Shown here: positions 7,870 to 11,793 of the stretch, piece after piece | Layout of the letters: every line of letters starts with the position of its first letter | Position numbering within the stretch: position 1 is the stretch's first letter | Assembly: GCA_033763355.1 (NCBI GenBank) | Contig: JANRKT010000336.1 | Span: 1 to 11,793 of the forward strand | Source of the DNA: JANRKT01 sp033763355 | Lineage (GTDB): Bacteria > Bacteroidota > Bacteroidia > Chitinophagales > Chitinophagaceae | Direction: 5' to 3' | Length of the DNA stretch: 11,793 bases | Notes under the pieces: generated by a model | The model's input: only the letters and a program-made list of their open reading frames with translations | Told to the model about the DNA's origin: nothing | The model's database searches: none | Position numbers and translations under genes: made by a program

Positions 7870-9117
7870 TTAAGTATTCACCGGGAAGAATGCCACCGCA
7901 ATGGCAAATGCAAGTACTGAAATAATAAACCCGAACATGAAAATATTATAGGATATGCGCAGCAGCCTGTATTTACGGCCCAGCACGGCGCCAAGAAAAT
8001 AAATATCCCTTATCATGCTGCTGTATAAAAATTCTTTGTCTTTCATCATTTCCTTCATGCCCCATTCGTAATCGTCGAGCCGCATTTTATGAAAATTACC
8101 GAAGAACAAAAGATTAGCCCTTTTATGGTGGATGTCTTCACGGGTAAATGTGCCCTTGGTAATATTGGGCCTTGTGGCCAGCACTGCAAATATGATGGTG
8201 CATACATTTACGATAAGGAACAACAATGTGGGAATAACCAGGTTGGGAAATTCCTCCAGCCGCCTGAGTAAAACGGAAAGCAATACAGATACAATGATGG
8301 AATTTACAGAGATCATGATGTTGGCCTTGCTGTCGGCCATGCTGCTCAGGTCAAAATGGTTTGAAGACGTGAGCCTGAACATGGTTTCAATGCCACGTGT
8401 AGGCAACTCATCTTTTGTTTTCTTTTCATCCTTGTCCTTCTTTTTATCAGCCGTTCCGTTCACGGACATTTCAGTATTAAAAGATGAAACTGCAATTTTT
8501 TCCGCTTCGTCCTTGGTTTTTTTCTCCTGCTTTTTCTTCAGCTCTTCGAGGTTTTCCTGTTTGCCTTTTTTAAGCAATGCCTGGCAATAGGTGGTAAAAT
8601 AATGGTGTGCCTCCATTAACCTGATGGTGCTTTCCCGCCATTCGCCGCCGCTGATTTCTTTGCCGGTGAGTATTTCCTTTTCCCGGCGCATTACTTTGCT
8701 TTTTTCCTTAAATGTGTCCGAACCAAAATGAGACAGGTCAGCATCACAAACGATTTCTTCAAGCAGCCCCGAGGGGGATTGCGGAATTTTTGTAGCAAGG
8801 ATGCACCCCTCTATTTTTTTTATCAATGTTTCCTCTGCCTGTTGTTCCTCAAGGAATTCCCTTGCTTTTTTAGCGCTTATTTTTTCGTGTTCAGCCGGCC
8901 CCCCGAACAAATACCCCACATCATGGAACCATGCTGCCACATAAATTACACACATGTCATCATCGGTTAACTGGTAATGGGCAGCTATTTGTTCCGCCAC
9001 TTTCACCACTTCCTGCGTATGCGCAAGGTTGTGGTAAACCAGTTCCGGCTTATGATATTGTTGGAAAAATCCGGTTACTGTTTTTTCCGTATGTAGTACA
9101 AGCGATTCGGCAATCAT
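7870..9117 (-). CDS. HD-domain phosphohydrolase fused to a Pycsar-effector-type (PycTM/DUF5706) membrane domain
   Basis: It has 415 residues from the ATG at 9117; an in-frame upstream extension lacks family similarity. The N-terminal HD domain (about 8-180) has YHNLAHT (H29, H33), WFHDVGY (H65-D66), AEHEKIS (77-82) and CDADLSHFG (D125, D127). This metal-ligand pattern resembles COG4339-type predicted phosphohydrolases. Residues about 185-240 are a highly charged Lys/Glu linker in which EKKTKDE occurs twice (198-204, 231-237). The C-terminal part has the PycTM signature LSSMADSKANIMISVNSII (about 258-275), two membrane helices (about 266-286, 292-314), a cytoplasmic stretch ending LGRKYRLLRISYN, and a third helix (about 393-412). 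PycTM domains are known as effectors of Pycsar anti-phage systems, where cCMP or cUMP activates them. No cyclase gene is present here, and the gene forms an operon with ppk1. The substrate of the HD domain is unknown. Confidence 0.85.
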   Translation of the reverse strand: MIAESLVLHTEKTVTGFFQQYHKPELVYHNLAHTQEVVKVAEQIAAHYQLTDDDMCVIYVAAWFHDVGYLFGGPAEHEKISAKKAREFLEEQQAEETLIKKIEGCILATKIPQSPSGLLEEIVCDADLSHFGSDTFKEKSKVMRREKEILTGKEISGGEWRESTIRLMEAHHYFTTYCQALLKKGKQENLEELKKKQEKKTKDEAEKIAVSSFNTEMSVNGTADKKKDKDEKKTKDELPTRGIETMFRLTSSNHFDLSSMADSKANIMISVNSIIVSVLLSVLLRRLEEFPNLVIPTLLFLIVNVCTIIFAVLATRPNITKGTFTREDIHHKRANLLFFGNFHKMRLDDYEWGMKEMMKDKEFLYSSMIRDIYFLGAVLGRKYRLLRISYNIFMFGFIISVLAFAIAVAFFPVNT

Positions 9118-9123
9118 ATAAAA

Positions 9124-9131
9124 CAAATATA
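9124..9131 (-). promoter_or_regulatory. Candidate -7 box very close to the HD-PycTM start codon
   Basis: On the minus strand these bases read TATATTTG, an exact match to the Bacteroidota -7 consensus TAnnTTTG. The box ends only six bases before the ATG at 9117, so a transcript starting at the usual distance would have almost no leader. No TTG lies at the expected -33 distance. It could be a real leaderless promoter or a chance match in a 65-bp, very AT-rich divergent gap (9118-9182). Confidence 0.3.
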
Positions 9132-9182
9132 CCAGATTTAAATTACGATAATAAATCGGTAATTTTAAATACGTTGGTTTAC

Positions 9183-10031
9183 ATGAAATGGATTTATACG
9201 ATAGCTGCGGTTTTTCTGCTTTGGGGCTGTTCTGGTTTAAACAGCGGAGCAGGCCAGGATGCACCCTCCCCGCCAGGCTACCGCCTGGGCGAAGCCGAAA
9301 AGATTTTGCTCAACCAGAGCATGGATGAAATATCAGGCCTTTTGTTTTATCCGCTCATGAATGCATTTATTGCATTAAATGATGAACAGGGCAAGCTGTA
9401 TGCAATACCCCTTGACGGCACACGTAAATACGATTCGTGGCGCTTTGCAAAACAGGGGGATTTTGAAGACCTTGTATTTACCGGCAAAAACTGGTATGCC
9501 CTTAAAAGCAACGGCCACATCTTCGCCATCCGCAACCCCTTTACTGATTCTGCCTCTGCTGAAAGTTTCAGCTTCCCTGCCGGAGGAAGAAATGAACTGG
9601 AGAGTTTATACTTCGATGATTCGTCCGGTCAGCTTATTGCAATTTGTAAATCCTGCAGCAGCGATGATAAAAATGAAGTGAGCGCATTTTCCTTTAACCC
9701 GGTAACATCGCAATACAGCAACAGCCCCGTTTACCACATCAATGTAAAAGAAGTAGAAACAAAACTGAACCAGAAAAAAATCAATTTAAAACCTTCCGCT
9801 GCAGCCATACACCCCGTTACAAAGGAGTTGTATATAATCGCCTCGGTCAACCGTCTCTTACTGGTAACAGAAAGAAACGGAAAACTGAAAGAGGTATATC
9901 CACTCAAAGTATCCCTGTTTAAGCAACCGGAAGGAATAACCTTTGCACCCAATGGCGACATGTATGTATCCAATGAAGCGCAGGATGGCATTGCCAATAT
10001 CCTGAAATTCTCTTATCAACCCGGAAAGTAA
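9183..10031 (+). CDS. Lipoprotein beta-propeller, SdiA-regulated/YjiK-like
   Basis: It has 282 residues. The ATG at 9183 is chosen because it opens a lipoprotein signal peptide: a hydrophobic core, then LLWGC with lipidation Cys16. The frame is open further upstream, but that part lies over the divergent HD gene and looks non-coding. The mature protein has repeated propeller-blade motifs: DEISGLLF (48-55), DFEDLVF (93-99), NELESLYFD (137-145), KPSAAAIHP (203-211) and QPEGITFAPNGDMYVSNE (248-265). Spaced acidic residues following a blade strand are typical of the SdiA-regulated domain (PF06977), which is related to phytase-like and esterase-like propellers. It is probably anchored to the outer membrane. 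Only five bases separate it from the phosphoesterase gene, so the two should be co-expressed. Ligand or enzyme activity cannot be read from the sequence. Confidence 0.8.
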   Translation: MKWIYTIAAVFLLWGCSGLNSGAGQDAPSPPGYRLGEAEKILLNQSMDEISGLLFYPLMNAFIALNDEQGKLYAIPLDGTRKYDSWRFAKQGDFEDLVFTGKNWYALKSNGHIFAIRNPFTDSASAESFSFPAGGRNELESLYFDDSSGQLIAICKSCSSDDKNEVSAFSFNPVTSQYSNSPVYHINVKEVETKLNQKKINLKPSAAAIHPVTKELYIIASVNRLLLVTERNGKLKEVYPLKVSLFKQPEGITFAPNGDMYVSNEAQDGIANILKFSYQPGK

Positions 10032-10036
10032 ATGGT

Positions 10037-11793
10037 ATGACGAAAAAAGCAAACGGCATTATTGCAGCAATGGCTTTATTGATGATGGCCCCTCATCATT
10101 TGCCTGCCCAGCAAAAACAGGCAGTGCACCGCATTATTTTAATAGGCGATGCCGGTGAACTGAAGAATGGCAGAAATGATGTGATTGATGCAGTAAAGAA
10201 TAATTTTCAGCCAGACGGGGCAACCACCATACTTTATCTCGGCGATAATATTTACCCCGTTGGTATGCCCGACGCAATGGCATCTTCTTACAGCAACAGC
10301 AAAAAGATTATTGACTACCAGGTTTCGCTTGCAAAGAATACGGCGGCAAAAACTTTTTTCATACCCGGCAACCACGACTGGGCGCAGGGCAGGCCATTCG
10401 GTTTTCAGCAAATCAAAAGGCAGCAGCAATACATAGATTCACTTTATCTTGACAATATAAAAATGGTTCCCTCCGGCGGTTGCCCGGGGCCGGTGGAAAT
10501 CCCCATCAATGAAAACATCCTTCTTGTGGTGATGGATACACAATGGTTCCTGCAAGGTTTTGAAAAACCGGGGATAGAATCAGACTGCCCCTGCAAAACG
10601 GGTGATGAAGTGATAGCGAAACTGGAGGATATTGCTGAAAACAATAAAAACAAAATTCTTTTGTTCGCCACGCACCATCCATTCCGTACACATGGGCCAC
10701 ATGGCGGTTATTATACTTTCAAGCAACACATCTTTCCGCTTACTGAACTTTCAAAAGGGTTATACATTCCGCTGCCGGTTATCGGTTCTATTTATCCCAT
10801 AACAAGGGGTGTTTTTGGAAACATACAGGACAACCGCCACCCCATATATAAAAAAATGGTACGTGCAGTGGAAGCGGCATTGCAGCAGCACCCGCAGGTA
10901 ATTATGGTTGCAGGGCATGAACATTCGCTGCAATGGATAAAAGAAAACAAAACCCATTACATCGTGAGCGGTTCCGGCGCCAAGACTTCAAGGGTTAAAC
11001 AAGGCAGCAATTCTTTGTTCACTTCACCACAAAATGGTTTTGCCGCACTTGAATTATACGATGGAGGACAGGTGCAGCTGAAATTCTTTTCTGTCAGCAA
11101 CAGCAAAACCACATTGCTGCTTGATACCGCCCTGCTTACTTTACAAAAAACAACCGACAGCGTTGCAGCAGCCGGGCCACGCAATTTTCCTGATTCGGTA
11201 AACACTGCTGCAGGAAAATATTATGCTGATGTAAGCGGGCTGAAAAGATTTTTAATGGGAAAAAACTATCGCAAAGAATGGGCAACAACAATGGGCTTTC
11301 CTGTTTTTGATATTGCAAAAGAAAAAGGTGGATTGAAAATATTGCAGCGCGGCGGCGGGCACCAGACCAAATCCCTGAGAATGGAAGATGCTGATGGCAA
11401 ACAATGGGTGTTGCGCACCATTGAAAAATATCCTGAAGCCGCCATCCCTCCCCCGCTGCGGCAAACTTTTGCGGCAAGGATTGTAAAAGACCAGATCTCT
11501 TCAGCGCATCCCTACGGCCCGCTCGTTGTTCCTGTTCTTGCAGATGCTGCTGGTGTGGCACATTCAAACCCCAAATTTGTTTTTGTTCCTGATGACCCCA
11601 TGCTGGGAAAATACCGTAAAGACTTTGCCAATACACTTTGCATGTTTGAAGAAAGGGAACCGGTTGAAAAAGACAAAACCTACAACACCGCAAAAGTGCT
11701 GGAAGAGCTGCAAAGCGATAACGATAACCGGGTAAACCAGAATGTTGTACTGGAAGCAAGGCTGCTGGATATTTTTATCGGCGACTGGGACCG
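10037..11793 (+). CDS. Exported metallophosphoesterase with kinase-like C-terminal region (3' truncated by window end)
   Basis: 585 complete codons are visible in one open frame from the ATG at 10037 to the window edge. A competing ATG at 10032 stops after two codons. Residues 1-25 form a signal peptide ending LPAQQ. The calcineurin-like metallophosphoesterase domain (about 31-320) has all signature blocks: GDAGE (37-41), YLGDNIY (67-73), PGNHDW (110-115), THHPF (212-216) and AGHEHS (292-297). A second region (about 400 onward) has GGGHQTKSLRMED (439-451), WVLRTIEK (457-464), a helix RQTFAARIVKDQISSAHPYG (475-494), VPDDPMLG and LLDIFIGDWD (576-585). The next partial codon (CG) must be Arg. 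This region resembles HipA/Fam20-type atypical kinases by motif only. From memory, long Bacteroidota proteins of this type often end in a BamA-like barrel, which would lie outside this window. Confidence 0.85.
   Translation, partial: MTKKANGIIAAMALLMMAPHHLPAQQKQAVHRIILIGDAGELKNGRNDVIDAVKNNFQPDGATTILYLGDNIYPVGMPDAMASSYSNSKKIIDYQVSLAKNTAAKTFFIPGNHDWAQGRPFGFQQIKRQQQYIDSLYLDNIKMVPSGGCPGPVEIPINENILLVVMDTQWFLQGFEKPGIESDCPCKTGDEVIAKLEDIAENNKNKILLFATHHPFRTHGPHGGYYTFKQHIFPLTELSKGLYIPLPVIGSIYPITRGVFGNIQDNRHPIYKKMVRAVEAALQQHPQVIMVAGHEHSLQWIKENKTHYIVSGSGAKTSRVKQGSNSLFTSPQNGFAALELYDGGQVQLKFFSVSNSKTTLLLDTALLTLQKTTDSVAAAGPRNFPDSVNTAAGKYYADVSGLKRFLMGKNYRKEWATTMGFPVFDIAKEKGGLKILQRGGGHQTKSLRMEDADGKQWVLRTIEKYPEAAIPPPLRQTFAARIVKDQISSAHPYGPLVVPVLADAAGVAHSNPKFVFVPDDPMLGKYRKDFANTLCMFEEREPVEKDKTYNTAKVLEELQSDNDNRVNQNVVLEARLLDIFIGDWD

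Noticed and set aside
8132..8590. Plus-strand 152-residue Ser/Phe-rich reading frame
   Set aside because: It lies entirely antisense to the well-supported HD-PycTM gene, and its Phe/Ser runs mirror the Lys/Glu linker codons.
7870..9117. A canonical Pycsar anti-phage system
   Set aside because: Pycsar needs a uridylate or cytidylate cyclase next to the effector. None of the neighbouring genes is a cyclase; the partner here is ppk1, so only the effector-type domain is claimed.
9170..9177. TACGTTGG as a -7 box for the lipoprotein gene
   Set aside because: It matches 7 of 8 consensus bases but ends only five bases before the ATG and has no -33 TTG, so it is too weak to list.
8931..9182. N-terminal extension of the propeller lipoprotein gene
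   Set aside because: The frame is open, but this part covers the divergent HD gene and would bury the lipoprotein signal peptide; the start at 9183 is far better.
9118..9264. N-terminal extension of the HD-PycTM gene
   Set aside because: The extra 49 residues resemble no HD family sequence and run over the divergent lipoprotein start and the likely promoter gap.
11136..11759. Minus-strand 207-residue reading frame
   Set aside because: It overlaps the metallophosphoesterase gene in antisense, is Gln/Leu/Cys-rich without any domain motif, and the plus-strand frame has clear conserved motifs.

Overview
The window looks like chromosomal DNA of a Bacteroidota bacterium, most likely of the Chitinophagaceae/Sphingobacteriales type. 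The reasons are a PorT-like outer-membrane barrel, a TPR-type HisKA_3 sensor kinase paired with a NarL/FixJ regulator, a YkuD_2-type L,D-transpeptidase, an HD protein carrying a PycTM (DUF5706) membrane domain, few clear Shine-Dalgarno sites, and matches to the Bacteroidota promoter consensus (TTG, about 19 bp, TAnnTTTG). I see no rRNA, tRNA, CRISPR array, insertion sequence or phage gene. No stretch longer than 300 bases lacks a gene.

Layout. (1) 76-2735, minus strand: a translationally coupled two-component pair, with the sensor kinase first and the response regulator overlapping it by one base. (2) 2736-2908: a divergent intergenic region with an 18-bp near-palindrome and a plausible promoter. 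(3) 2909-5714, plus strand: four genes for exported proteins, namely an outer-membrane beta-barrel, two paralogous secreted proteins of unknown function (one with a Pro/Lys-rich spacer), and an L,D-transpeptidase-like protein. (4) 5796-9117, minus strand: polyphosphate kinase 1, preceded 13 bases upstream by a gene fusing a soluble HD phosphohydrolase domain to a Pycsar-effector-type membrane domain. (5) 9183-11793, plus strand: a lipoprotein beta-propeller of the SdiA-regulated type, followed after 5 bases by a long exported metallophosphoesterase cut off by the window end. Beyond its phosphatase domain this last protein has a region resembling an atypical kinase fold.

How the genes may work together. 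The kinase/regulator pair probably senses a signal at the inner membrane and may control the divergent envelope genes; the near-palindrome between them is a candidate operator. The right half has a phosphate theme: polyphosphate synthesis, an HD phosphohydrolase, an exported phosphatase and a propeller lipoprotein. The two most unusual items are the HD-PycTM gene joined to ppk1 without any nucleotide cyclase nearby, and the phosphatase/kinase-like fusion. Both functional readings are inferences from motifs and gene order.
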